Of a DNA stretch of 64,000 nt, positions 54,604 through 63,381 are shown piece by piece (position 1 is the stretch's first letter; each line of letters starts with the position of its first letter). The notes beneath the pieces are model-generated. The model was not told the DNA's origin and did no database searches. It was given only the letters and a program-made list of their open reading frames with translations. Origin of the DNA: Myceligenerans pegani (lineage in GTDB: Bacteria; Actinomycetota; Actinomycetes; Actinomycetales; Cellulomonadaceae); contig NZ_JADBGR010000018.1 in assembly GCF_014892515.1 (NCBI RefSeq), positions 20,249 through 84,248 on the forward strand, read 5' to 3'. A program made the position numbers and the translations under genes.

Positions 54604-57600
54604 TCCGGCGCGGGAACGAACGGGCGCACGAACAGAGGAACTCGCGGCGTTCTGGTCACGAACCGGGCGCGACGGCTGAAGGAGAAGCGCTGGTGAACAT
54701 CAACCTGACGAGTCCCGGCTCCGATCGTCGAGCGTCGTCCGCCAGGTTGCCGTGGCGCAGCAGCGGCCGCGCTGCGGGCGTTGTCGCCGCTGGTGTCGCG
54801 CTCGCTGTGGCTTTTCCCGTTCTTCCCGCCGTCGCCGCACCTGATCCGAATCTTGCCGAGCGGCAGTCGTGGTCCCTGGAGGAGCGTGCCGAGCACGATC
54901 GCGAGTTCGCCGAGGACGCCATCGGCGAGATCGATCTGGGGCATCCCCTACCGTCCCAGGCAGATCGCGGGACCAGCGCCGTGGTGGATGTGCCTGAGCC
55001 GCGTCAACCCGAACACGCGACACCAGTACACGCGGCCGCCTCGACAATACGCGTGGCTCCAGCACGGGATCGTTCTTCGAGGACGACGGGCGACGGCACC
55101 GAGGTTGGCGGCCTGAGCGTCGGTGTGGAGGCCGTGAGCGATGATGCCGCGCGCGCCGCCGGCTTGAGGAACGCTGATCCCGCTTCGGGAGGTGTGGAAG
55201 TCGCGACGCTGGACGCCGAGCACGCGGCCGCGCTCGGCGTCGAGGCGGTTCTGACGGTCGGGGCTGGTCAGGGTACGCGGTCGGCGCACGGGCCGGCGCG
55301 AGTGAGCGTAGGCACCAGCGGGTTGGCCGGTGACGGTGGGGAGGCCGCCTCACGGCTGCGGCTGGTCGAGCTGCCGGCGTGTGCCCTGACGACGCCGGAG
55401 GATCCGGACTGCCAGACCTGGACCGATTTGCCTGAAACTGCCGGTGAGAGGCCCGACGACACAGTTACGGGTCTTATCGAGATCCCCGAGACGGCCGAGG
55501 CCGCGACCGCGCAGGACCCGAAGGCCGGGACCATGTCGCTGCGAGCCGCTGAGACATCCGTGTCCGAGCAGGCCGTGGTGCTGGCCGTGGCAGCGGGTGA
55601 CAGCAGTGACCAGGGGGACTGGACGGCGACTTCGTTGTCGAGTGCGGCGTCCTGGGAGGCGTCGGGTTCGAGTGGTTCGTTCACGTGGTCGTACCCGATG
55701 CGCGCGCCGGACACCGCCGGTGGGCTGACACCCGAGGTGTCGCTCGAGTACGACTCGGGCTCTGTGGACGGGATGGTCGCCTCGGTCAACACGCAGACGT
55801 CCGAGGTCGGCGAGGGCTGGGAGCTGTCCGCGGGTGGCTACGTCGAGCGCAAGTTTGCCCCTTGCACGGACGATCAGGCCGCGGTGGGCGGTCAGGACCC
55901 GAACAACAAGACCCATGACTCGGGTGACCTGTGCTGGAAGAACGACAACGCGACTCTCGTGCTGGGCGGGGTGGCCTCGGACCTGATCAAGGACGAGAGC
56001 ACCGGTGACTGGCACCTGGAGGCGGACGACAACACGAAGGTCGAGCACCTGACGGGCGGCTGGAACGACGACAACAACAAGGAGTACTGGAAGGTCACCA
56101 CGACCGATGGCACCCAGTACTGGTTCGGGCGCGACAAGCGCGCCACGGACGACCCGATCTCCAACCTGTACTCGGCGTGGACAGTACCGGTGTTCGGCAA
56201 CCATCCCGGTGAGCCGTGCTACAAGTCGGCCTCAGACGGCGGGTTTGCCGCGTCGTCGTGCCGTCAGGCGTGGCGGTGGAATCTGGACTACGTCGTCGAC
56301 ACGTCCGGGAACTCGATGACGTACCGGTACAGCCGGGAGTTGAACAACTACGGGCGGAACAACAACGAGACCGACGTCGTCAACGCGGACTACGTGCGCG
56401 GCGGATTCCTCCGTCAGATCGACTACGGCACGCGCGCGGACACATTGACCCAGTACCCGCAGGCGCGGATGGTCTTCAGCTATGCGGAGCGGTGCATCCC
56501 GACCAGCAGCTTCGATTGCGGCACCCTGAATTCCGAGACTCGGGATCATTGGCCGGACGTGCCCCAGAACCTCCTCTGTTCCACGACCGCGGACTCCTGC
56601 GCGAACCGGCTGGCACCCACGTTCTTCACGCGCAAGCGCCTGACGGGCGTGGAGACGCTGATCAAGCAGGCCGACAACAGCCTGCGGAGTGTCGACACGT
56701 GGGAGCTGACGCACTCGTTCCCCGATGCAGGTGATGGTCTGGACGCGCTGTGGTTGAACCGGGTCCAGCACACCGGTACCGGCACCAGCAACGCCGTCGC
56801 GCTGCCAACGACACAGTTCGGGTCGGTGCAGATGGACAACCGGGTCGCGGCAGGGCTGGACAGGTCGGCGATGTCGCGGATGCGGATCGGGGAGATCCGT
56901 ACCGAGTCCGGCGCGATGATCTCGGTCGTGTACTCGGGTCCGGACTGCTCGTCGTCGGACACCCCATCGGCGCCGGAGACGAACAAGCGCCGGTGCATGC
57001 CGGTGTGGTGGACTCCCGAGGGTGCGGAGGATCCGATCCGCGAGTGGTTCCACAAGTACGTGGTCAAGCAGGTCACCGAGGACTCCCGCGATGGTGGGTC
57101 TGATCCCGTTGTCACTTCGTACAGTTATCCGGACGGCCCGAACCAGGCGGGCGCGGCGTGGCGATACGTCGACGACGAGATCACGCTCAAGAAGCATCGC
57201 ACCTGGTCCGACTGGCGTGGTTACGCCACCGTGGACGAGTACACGGGCGACACCGTGAGCAACCCCGACATCACCAGGTTGCACACCCGCTACCGGTACT
57301 TCCGTGGCATGCATGGTGACCGGGAGAGCTCGTCCGGGGGAACGAAGTCGGTGCAGATCGACGGGATCAACGATCTGGACCAGTGGGCTGGCATGGTTCG
57401 TGAGGAGATCACCTACAACGGTTCGGCGGTCGTGGACCGGACGGTGAACACCCCCTGGCGATCGGCGGCGACCGCGACGTCGGCGGACGGTGACAACGCG
57501 TACTACACGGGTGTCAGGAAGACCCGGACCACGACCACAGCTCCGGACCGTGCGGCTGGAGATCTGATCAGTGAGGTGAACACGGCCTTCGACGCACTTG

Positions 57601-60600
57601 GTCGTGTCTGGACCGTCTCGGATCTGGGCGACACCAACGACGCCAGCGACGACAGGTGTACTCGAACCACGTACGTGCAGAACACCTCGAAGAACATCCT
57701 GGACACCGTCCGCCGTGAGGAGACCGTCGCAACGCCGTGCTCGGCCTCCGCATCGCGCCCGGCCGACGTGATTTCGGACAAGCGGTATGCCTATGACGGG
57801 GGCGAGGTCGGCGCTGCACCGACCATCGGTCGTGTGACAGCGTCGCAGGAGGTGAACGTCTACTCGAGTGGCTCGCCGTCGTACGTGAACGTGGAACGCA
57901 CCACGTACGACAGCTTCGGACGCCCGACGTCCGTCAAGGACGCGCAGGACCGCGTGACAACGACGTCGTACACGACTGTGCAGAACCAGACCACGGGCAC
58001 CACGGTCACGACTCCCGATCCCGATGGCTCTGGTCCGTTGGCGGCGCACAAGACTGTGACGGTTCTTGATCCGGCTTGGGGCGTGCCGACGAAGGTGACA
58101 GGTCCGGATGGACGGGTCACGGAGGGCTCCTATGACGCGCTCGGCCGACTGGCGCAGGTGTGGAAGCCCGGGCGAGTGAGAGGCGAGGACACGTCGTCGG
58201 TCAAGTACTGGTACGGCGTGCGCGACACCGGCGTGAACGCGGTGCGTACCCAGACCCTCACCTACGACGGGTCGGGCTACCGCACGAGTTTCACCATCTA
58301 CGACGGGCTGCTGCGTGAGCGCCAGACCCAGGCGCCCTCGGCGTCGGACCTGGCCACGGGCCGGGTGATCACCGACACGACGTACGACACGCGCGGGCTT
58401 GCCACGCTGAACAACCATGCCTGGCACACGACCGGCGACCCTGCCTTCCAGCTCGTGACGACATCGGCGGCCGTGCCCGGGCGCACATTGACCGAGTACG
58501 ACGGAGCCGGTCGTGTCACCCGGGAGCTCTTCCAGGTGGACGAGGACGCCGAGGACTACGACAACGGCACCTACGTTCTCAAGTGGGAGACTCGCACCCA
58601 GCATCGCGGGGACCGCACCCTGGTCACCCCGCCCGACGGCGGAACTCCGACCACCACGATCACCGACGCGCGGGGACAGACGAAGGTGGTCCGGCAGCAC
58701 ACCGGCGCCACGCCGTCTACAGGCTACGTCGCGACGACCTACACGTACGACGCGGCCGACCGGCTCACGGCTGCAGTGGACGACGCCGGAAACCGGTGGA
58801 CGTACGAGTACGACCTGCGCGGCCGGCAGACGCGCACCACGGACCCCGACAAGGGCGAGAGCCGGACCGCCTACGACCTCCTCGGGCGTGTCACGACCAC
58901 GACCGACGCACGCGGTCAGGTTCTCGGCTACACGTACGACGCGCTCGGCCGCAAGACCTCGATGCGTGAGGGCGGTACCAGCGGGACCGTGCGCGCCGAG
59001 TGGACGTACGACCTGCTCGCGGACGGCACCAGAGTGCCCGGCCAGCCGGCGTCCACTACCCGGTACATCGGCACGGGCACGGGAGCGTCGCAGATCGTCA
59101 CGACCGTGGACGGGTACGAGATCCACGGCCAGCCCACCGCGACCACGACCACGATCCCGCAGGTCGTGAACGGCACAGATCTGGGAGAACTCGCTCGATC
59201 GTGGACGACGACGTATGGGTACACAGTCTCCGGGCTCCCCGAGACAGCAAACTACCAATTCGGTGGCGGTATCCCGTCCGAGACGTTGAAGACCTACTAC
59301 GACGCGGCCGACCAGCCGCGCGCACTGGCCAGCGACCGCGGCGGCATCTACGTCGCGGAAGCGGACTACAAGCCCACCGGCGAACCCGCGCGCTTCTCGT
59401 TCGGGAACACCCACGCCTACGTGCAGGACTGGGACTACGAGTTCGGCACCAACCGTCTGAAGAAGTCGACCGTTGTGGCAGAGGATCCGTCCGGTGTGGC
59501 GGTGGATGTGCGGCGCGCGTCGTACACGTGGGATCACTCCGGTAACCTGACCAGCGTGTTCGACACCCCAGCAGCCAATCTCGGGGGCCGTCAGCACGAC
59601 CGGCAGTGCTACGACTACGACGGCCTCGGCCGCTTGGTCGACGCATGGACGCCGGCCACTGCTGGCTGTGGCACCGCGCCCTCCTCGGGGATCCTGGGTG
59701 GTGCCGCCGCGTACTGGCATTCGTACTCCCACGACTCGGTGGGCAACCGCACCAGTGTGGTCGAGCACGCCGTCGGCTCCGGCACCAGTGCGACCAGCAC
59801 ATATGACTACCCGGCAGCGGGCGGCGCCGCGGGCACCCAACCGCATGGCGTCACGCAGGTCGAGCACACCGGCGCCCAGACCGGCACGAGCGCTTTCGAG
59901 TACGACGCTGCCGGCAACATGACCGGCCGTGAGTACGCCGGGGAGGCACTCCAGGAGCTGACCTGGGATGCCGAGGGCGAACTCGCAGCGGTCGCTGAGG
60001 ACGCCAACGGCGATGGCGCGATCTCCACAGCGGAGCGTGACCATGCCGACGGCTATGTCTATGCCGCCGACGGGGAACGCATCCTACGGATGCAGGACGG
60101 CGCCACGACGCTGTACCTCGGTCACCAGGAGCTCACCCTCAATCGTGCGACGGGAACTGTTTCGGGCCAGCGTTACTACACGTTCGGAGGGATGACGATT
60201 GCCACGCGCACCGGCTACAACTTCGGCGACGTGGACACGATCATCTCCGACCAGCAGGGCACCGGGACGGTGCAGATCCCGAACGTGGACGGCCCCGGCC
60301 AGCGGGTCCACCGGTACACCGACCCCTACGGCAAGCCCCGTGGTCCCCAGGCATCTCAGCCCGGGGCAGGTGGTGGCGCGGACGGCGACTGGACTGGCGA
60401 ACACGGCTTCCTCGACAAGCCCGTCGACGCCACCGGCCTGACCGCCATCGGGGCACGCATGTACGACCCGATCCTGGGCCGATTCATCTCCGTGGACCCG
60501 ATCATGGACCTGACCGACCCGCAGCAGTGGAATGGCTACGCCTACAGCCACAACAACCCCACCACCTTCACCGACCCGACAGGTGAACTGCCGATCGGCG

Positions 60601-61358
60601 CCGGGCACGCGGGATACAACCCTCGAACGGACCCAAAGGGAAAGAAGTCGGACCCATGTGCCGGAGCGCGATCGTGTGTGAAAACGATCAAGGGGAATGG
60701 CGTGAATCCTCCGGTTCGCCAACGAGTCTGGATGGCGTCGCCTGCCCAGATTGCAACGCGCATCGCATATCGGCAGATGACTTCTTGGATGAACACGAGG
60801 GCCGCTCAGCACTACGTCCGAGTTGGACGGGAAAGTACGACCGAGCTCAACCAGACGATTCCGTTGGTACTCGATGCCATGAGGGCAAATTCTCAGAATC
60901 GACCTTCTGCTAGCCAATTCCATTTGCTTTGGAAGGCTCGTTCGGGAGGGAAGTCCTTCGGCGAGGTCGGCGCCGCGTTGCACGGGATGAACGAACGCTT
61001 TTGTGACCGGTGTGAGTGGGATGCAAAGGTACGCCTCGGTTCCGCGCTGGACGTTCACGACGAAGCAAGCTCGTGGCTAGCGGGGCCAGGCGGCTCGAAG
61101 ATCAATTATGATGTGTATGGAAACGTTCAGTATGGCGCAATGATGAACATGTTCGGAGTTACGTCAGAGAATGCGCTGCTCGCTTCAAGAGGACCAGCTG
61201 CCGGGAATCCGGACCGGGCTGATGACACGGCGGTGCTCCTCGGGTACCAATTGCCTGAGACATATCCGAACGGAATGTCGATGCGTGAGTTTGAAACGTG
61301 GATCTCCGGTCCGGCTGTACTGAATGCGCTTGAGGGTGCTGGCAGGTACAAGCCATGA
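54600..61358 (+). CDS. RHS/YD-repeat polymorphic toxin with C-terminal toxin domain
   Basis: The 2252-residue protein has a membrane-spanning signal (VVAAGVALAVAFPVLPAVAAPDP). A long N-terminal section (FTWSYPMRAPDTAGGLTPEVSLEYDSGSVDG) precedes many YD repeats (YDSFGRPT, YDALGRLA, YDAADRLT, YDLRGRQT, YDLLGRVT, YDALGRKT, YDGLGRLV). The RHS core GARMYDPILGRFISVDP leads to the cut-site-like DPTGE at residues 1992-1996. The last 256 residues differ in composition and contain W2140-D-x-K, YDVYGNVQYG (2170-2179) and a D-rich DRADD motif, resembling polymorphic toxin type 44 (assignment from memory, moderate). ATG 54600 overlaps the previous stop; GTG 54693 after AAGGAGA is a good alternative. Confidence 0.9.
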   Translation: MIRRGNERAHEQRNSRRSGHEPGATAEGEALVNINLTSPGSDRRASSARLPWRSSGRAAGVVAAGVALAVAFPVLPAVAAPDPNLAERQSWSLEERAEHDREFAEDAIGEIDLGHPLPSQADRGTSAVVDVPEPRQPEHATPVHAAASTIRVAPARDRSSRTTGDGTEVGGLSVGVEAVSDDAARAAGLRNADPASGGVEVATLDAEHAAALGVEAVLTVGAGQGTRSAHGPARVSVGTSGLAGDGGEAASRLRLVELPACALTTPEDPDCQTWTDLPETAGERPDDTVTGLIEIPETAEAATAQDPKAGTMSLRAAETSVSEQAVVLAVAAGDSSDQGDWTATSLSSAASWEASGSSGSFTWSYPMRAPDTAGGLTPEVSLEYDSGSVDGMVASVNTQTSEVGEGWELSAGGYVERKFAPCTDDQAAVGGQDPNNKTHDSGDLCWKNDNATLVLGGVASDLIKDESTGDWHLEADDNTKVEHLTGGWNDDNNKEYWKVTTTDGTQYWFGRDKRATDDPISNLYSAWTVPVFGNHPGEPCYKSASDGGFAASSCRQAWRWNLDYVVDTSGNSMTYRYSRELNNYGRNNNETDVVNADYVRGGFLRQIDYGTRADTLTQYPQARMVFSYAERCIPTSSFDCGTLNSETRDHWPDVPQNLLCSTTADSCANRLAPTFFTRKRLTGVETLIKQADNSLRSVDTWELTHSFPDAGDGLDALWLNRVQHTGTGTSNAVALPTTQFGSVQMDNRVAAGLDRSAMSRMRIGEIRTESGAMISVVYSGPDCSSSDTPSAPETNKRRCMPVWWTPEGAEDPIREWFHKYVVKQVTEDSRDGGSDPVVTSYSYPDGPNQAGAAWRYVDDEITLKKHRTWSDWRGYATVDEYTGDTVSNPDITRLHTRYRYFRGMHGDRESSSGGTKSVQIDGINDLDQWAGMVREEITYNGSAVVDRTVNTPWRSAATATSADGDNAYYTGVRKTRTTTTAPDRAAGDLISEVNTAFDALGRVWTVSDLGDTNDASDDRCTRTTYVQNTSKNILDTVRREETVATPCSASASRPADVISDKRYAYDGGEVGAAPTIGRVTASQEVNVYSSGSPSYVNVERTTYDSFGRPTSVKDAQDRVTTTSYTTVQNQTTGTTVTTPDPDGSGPLAAHKTVTVLDPAWGVPTKVTGPDGRVTEGSYDALGRLAQVWKPGRVRGEDTSSVKYWYGVRDTGVNAVRTQTLTYDGSGYRTSFTIYDGLLRERQTQAPSASDLATGRVITDTTYDTRGLATLNNHAWHTTGDPAFQLVTTSAAVPGRTLTEYDGAGRVTRELFQVDEDAEDYDNGTYVLKWETRTQHRGDRTLVTPPDGGTPTTTITDARGQTKVVRQHTGATPSTGYVATTYTYDAADRLTAAVDDAGNRWTYEYDLRGRQTRTTDPDKGESRTAYDLLGRVTTTTDARGQVLGYTYDALGRKTSMREGGTSGTVRAEWTYDLLADGTRVPGQPASTTRYIGTGTGASQIVTTVDGYEIHGQPTATTTTIPQVVNGTDLGELARSWTTTYGYTVSGLPETANYQFGGGIPSETLKTYYDAADQPRALASDRGGIYVAEADYKPTGEPARFSFGNTHAYVQDWDYEFGTNRLKKSTVVAEDPSGVAVDVRRASYTWDHSGNLTSVFDTPAANLGGRQHDRQCYDYDGLGRLVDAWTPATAGCGTAPSSGILGGAAAYWHSYSHDSVGNRTSVVEHAVGSGTSATSTYDYPAAGGAAGTQPHGVTQVEHTGAQTGTSAFEYDAAGNMTGREYAGEALQELTWDAEGELAAVAEDANGDGAISTAERDHADGYVYAADGERILRMQDGATTLYLGHQELTLNRATGTVSGQRYYTFGGMTIATRTGYNFGDVDTIISDQQGTGTVQIPNVDGPGQRVHRYTDPYGKPRGPQASQPGAGGGADGDWTGEHGFLDKPVDATGLTAIGARMYDPILGRFISVDPIMDLTDPQQWNGYAYSHNNPTTFTDPTGELPIGAGHAGYNPRTDPKGKKSDPCAGARSCVKTIKGNGVNPPVRQRVWMASPAQIATRIAYRQMTSWMNTRAAQHYVRVGRESTTELNQTIPLVLDAMRANSQNRPSASQFHLLWKARSGGKSFGEVGAALHGMNERFCDRCEWDAKVRLGSALDVHDEASSWLAGPGGSKINYDVYGNVQYGAMMNMFGVTSENALLASRGPAAGNPDRADDTAVLLGYQLPETYPNGMSMREFETWISGPAVLNALEGAGRYKP

Positions 61359-61816
61359 GGTACGCGGGAGCATGGGCTGCAATTAGTGCATTCGTGATCG
61401 CGCTATCCGGGTGTGGCTCGGTCCAAGATGCGGGCCCCGTACCCGTCCCGGGCGAATGGGAAACTAGCCTTCCTAACGGCGAACTCTCGACTATTGTGCT
61501 GGAGGAGGGGGGTACGGGCGCATTCACGAACATCCCCACTGAGTTCTTTAGTGAATGCCCTAGCGCGGCTGAGTCTGTATACGAGACTGACGCCAGCCTG
61601 GAGCTTTGGAGTGGCAGTGTTGAATGGCAGCAGGATGATATCGATCGGATCTCGATAGAGTCGAGTGTCGGGTCTGGTGTGTTGTGGTCAGACTATGACG
61701 GATTTGGAGGCGACATTTCTTGGAGGACGCTTACTGCCTCAGCATGCTCTCAATCCTTTGAAGGTCGTTTGATTCTCAGATATTCACGCAATATGCAAGA
61801 TGGCACGGGATCTTGA
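61355..61816 (+). CDS. Small lipoprotein, probable immunity protein of the RHS toxin
   Basis: The 153-residue product starts at ATG 61355, overlapping the RHS stop by 4 nt. Residues 1-20 form a lipoprotein signal with lipobox ALSGC (Cys20). The mature part is acidic and beta-like with no known family (WETSLPNGELSTIVLEEGGTGAF). Its position directly after the toxin domain and its lower G+C match the toxin C-terminus, as expected for a toxin-immunity pair. Being anchored outside the membrane, it would protect against an extracytoplasmic action or block toxin entry. Immunity is inferred from position only. Confidence 0.72.
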   Translation: MRYAGAWAAISAFVIALSGCGSVQDAGPVPVPGEWETSLPNGELSTIVLEEGGTGAFTNIPTEFFSECPSAAESVYETDASLELWSGSVEWQQDDIDRISIESSVGSGVLWSDYDGFGGDISWRTLTASACSQSFEGRLILRYSRNMQDGTGS

Positions 61817-62027
61817 CTCGCTGGATGTTAAGTGAGATACAGAGTATAAGTGTTAGGTGCGTCTCCGCGATTTCCATTTCGAGGCCTCTGGCAAACTCTT
61901 CGGCCTGGTCGTGGTAGTTCTCAGCGATGCGTTGTCGTCGCTGCATATGCGGCGTTGCGGTCGCAGTGGCCGGGGCGATCGTCGGGGCGGTTCGGGATTC
62001 CGCCGGTGATCCTGAGGTGTATATCAC
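61817..62027. other. Non-coding or remnant stretch between the immunity gene and IS701
   Basis: A plus-strand promoter-like pair, TTGACT (61813-61818) and GATACA (61836-61841), lies 17 bp apart but leads into no convincing gene. On the minus strand an 83-codon frame (61776-62027) includes QRRQRIAENYHDQAEEFARGLEMEIAE, protein-like for about 30 residues, and is cut at its 5' side by the IS. It may be a remnant of a disrupted gene. Confidence 0.35.
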
Positions 62028-62031
62028 TTAG

Positions 62032-63377
62032 TACTGCAACGGCACTTGTGGTAGTGGATCATGGTGGGTGTGGTGATGGATCTGGTGGCGGTGGAGCTTG
62101 ATCGCTTGCATGGGCGGGTCGCGTCTCGGTTCGGGCGGTCGGAGCCGCGGGCTCGGGCTCGTCAGTACGTGTGCGGGCTGGTGGCGGGCTGGAGCGGAAG
62201 AACGGGTGGACGTTGGCCGAGCATGCCGGGGCAAGGAGTCCGGATGGCATGCAGCGGCTGCTGCGCCGCGCGGACTGGGACGTGGACGGGGTCCGTAACG
62301 ACGTTCGGGACTACGTGGTCGAGCACCTGGGCACCTCGTCCGGGGTGCTGGTGGTGGACGAGACCGGGTTTCTGAAGAAAGGCATCCGGTCGGCCGGGGT
62401 GCAGCGGCAGTACTCCGGGACGGCCGGGCGCACGGAGAACTGTCAGATCGGCACGTTCCTGGCCTACGCCTGCTCTCGCGGGCATGCCTTGATCGATCGG
62501 GAGTTGTACCTGCCGGCGTCCTGGACCGATGACCCCGCCCGCTGCCGGGCAGCGGGGGTGCCGCCTGAGGTCGGGTTCGCGACCAAGCCCCGTCAGGCCA
62601 TGGCGATGATCGGCCGCGCGATCGAGGCCGGGGTGCCGTTCGCGTGGGTGACTGCGGATGAGGCCTGCGGGCAGGTCAAGTACCTGCGAGCGTGGCTGGA
62701 AGAACGCGACGCCGCCTACGTGCTGGCGACCAAGCGCAACGACACGATGATCACCACCGGCGCCGGCGAGTCCCGCATCGAAGACCTCGTCGCCGGGCTC
62801 CCGGCCCGCGCGTGGCGGCGCCTGTCGGTCGGCGACGGCGCGCACGGCCCGCGTAAGTGCGACTGGGCGCGCATCCCGGTCCAGGTCGGCTGGCGGGCCG
62901 GGCGCGCGCACTGGGCCCTGGCCCGCCGCTCGGTCTCCGATCCGAGCGAGATCGCCTACTACGTGTGCTACGGGCCGCGCCGATCCACGCTGGCCGACCT
63001 GGCTCGAGTCGCAGGATCCCGCTGGCGGATCGAGGAATGCTTCCAGCAAGCCAAGAACGAAGCGGGCCTGGACCACTACCAGGCCCGCACCTACCGGGCC
63101 TGGTACGCCCACGTCACCCTGTCCATGCTCGCCCTGGCCTGGCTCACTGTCGTGAAAGCCCAGGCCACAAAGGGGGCCGCAGGCTCGGACGGGCAGACCT
63201 GATCGATCTCACGCTACCGGAGATCCGCCGCCTGCTGACCCACCTGCTCCTGCAACACACCCACCCGGCCGAGCACGTGCGGGCCTGGTCGACATGGCGC
63301 CGAAGACGCCAGCACCAAGCCCGCGCCAGCCACTACCGACGCCGCGGCCACCCACCACCACAAGTGCCGTTGCAGTA
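62032..63377 (+). mobile_element. IS701-family insertion sequence
   Basis: Terminal inverted repeats start TACTGCAACGGCACTTGTGG at the left (62032) and match perfectly at the right end (63377, reverse complement); similarity continues a few bases inward with mismatches. One transposase gene fills the 1346-bp element. Both ends and the target duplication are intact, so the insertion itself is complete even though the gene is frameshifted. Confidence 0.88.
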
Positions 63378-63381
63378 TTAG
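62061..63381 (+). pseudogene. IS701-family transposase, frameshifted
   Basis: The N-terminus (MDLVAVELDRLHGRVASRFGR, from 62076 or 62061) runs to VCGLVAGW, then the expected LERKNGWTLAEHAG continues in another frame: one C seems missing near 62188-62191. The main part has the IS701 DDE landmarks GVLVVDETGFLKKG, VPFAWVTADEACGQ and WRIEECFQQAKNEAGLDHYQ. A second shift near 63160-63185 is needed to reach the usual end LIDLTLPEIRRLL ... HYRRR, which runs to the right inverted repeat. Two shifts in a family with no known programmed frameshifting suggest inactivation or sequencing error. Confidence 0.8.

Larger units (their letters stand above)
62028..63381. repeat. Target-site duplication TTAG flanking the IS701-family element
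   Basis: TTAG occurs at 62028-62031 and again at 63378-63381, immediately outside the inverted repeats. This fits the YTAR 4-bp target preference of the IS701 family. Confidence 0.8.

Noticed and set aside
56232..60044. 1270-codon minus-strand open frame
   Set aside because: It is the antisense of the RHS repeats. Its apparent repeats mirror the YD repeats of the real gene.
61776..62027. 83-codon minus-strand gene next to IS701
   Set aside because: It overlaps the immunity gene 3' end, has no ribosome-binding site and is A/T-rich at its end. At most a remnant of about 30 residues looks protein-like.
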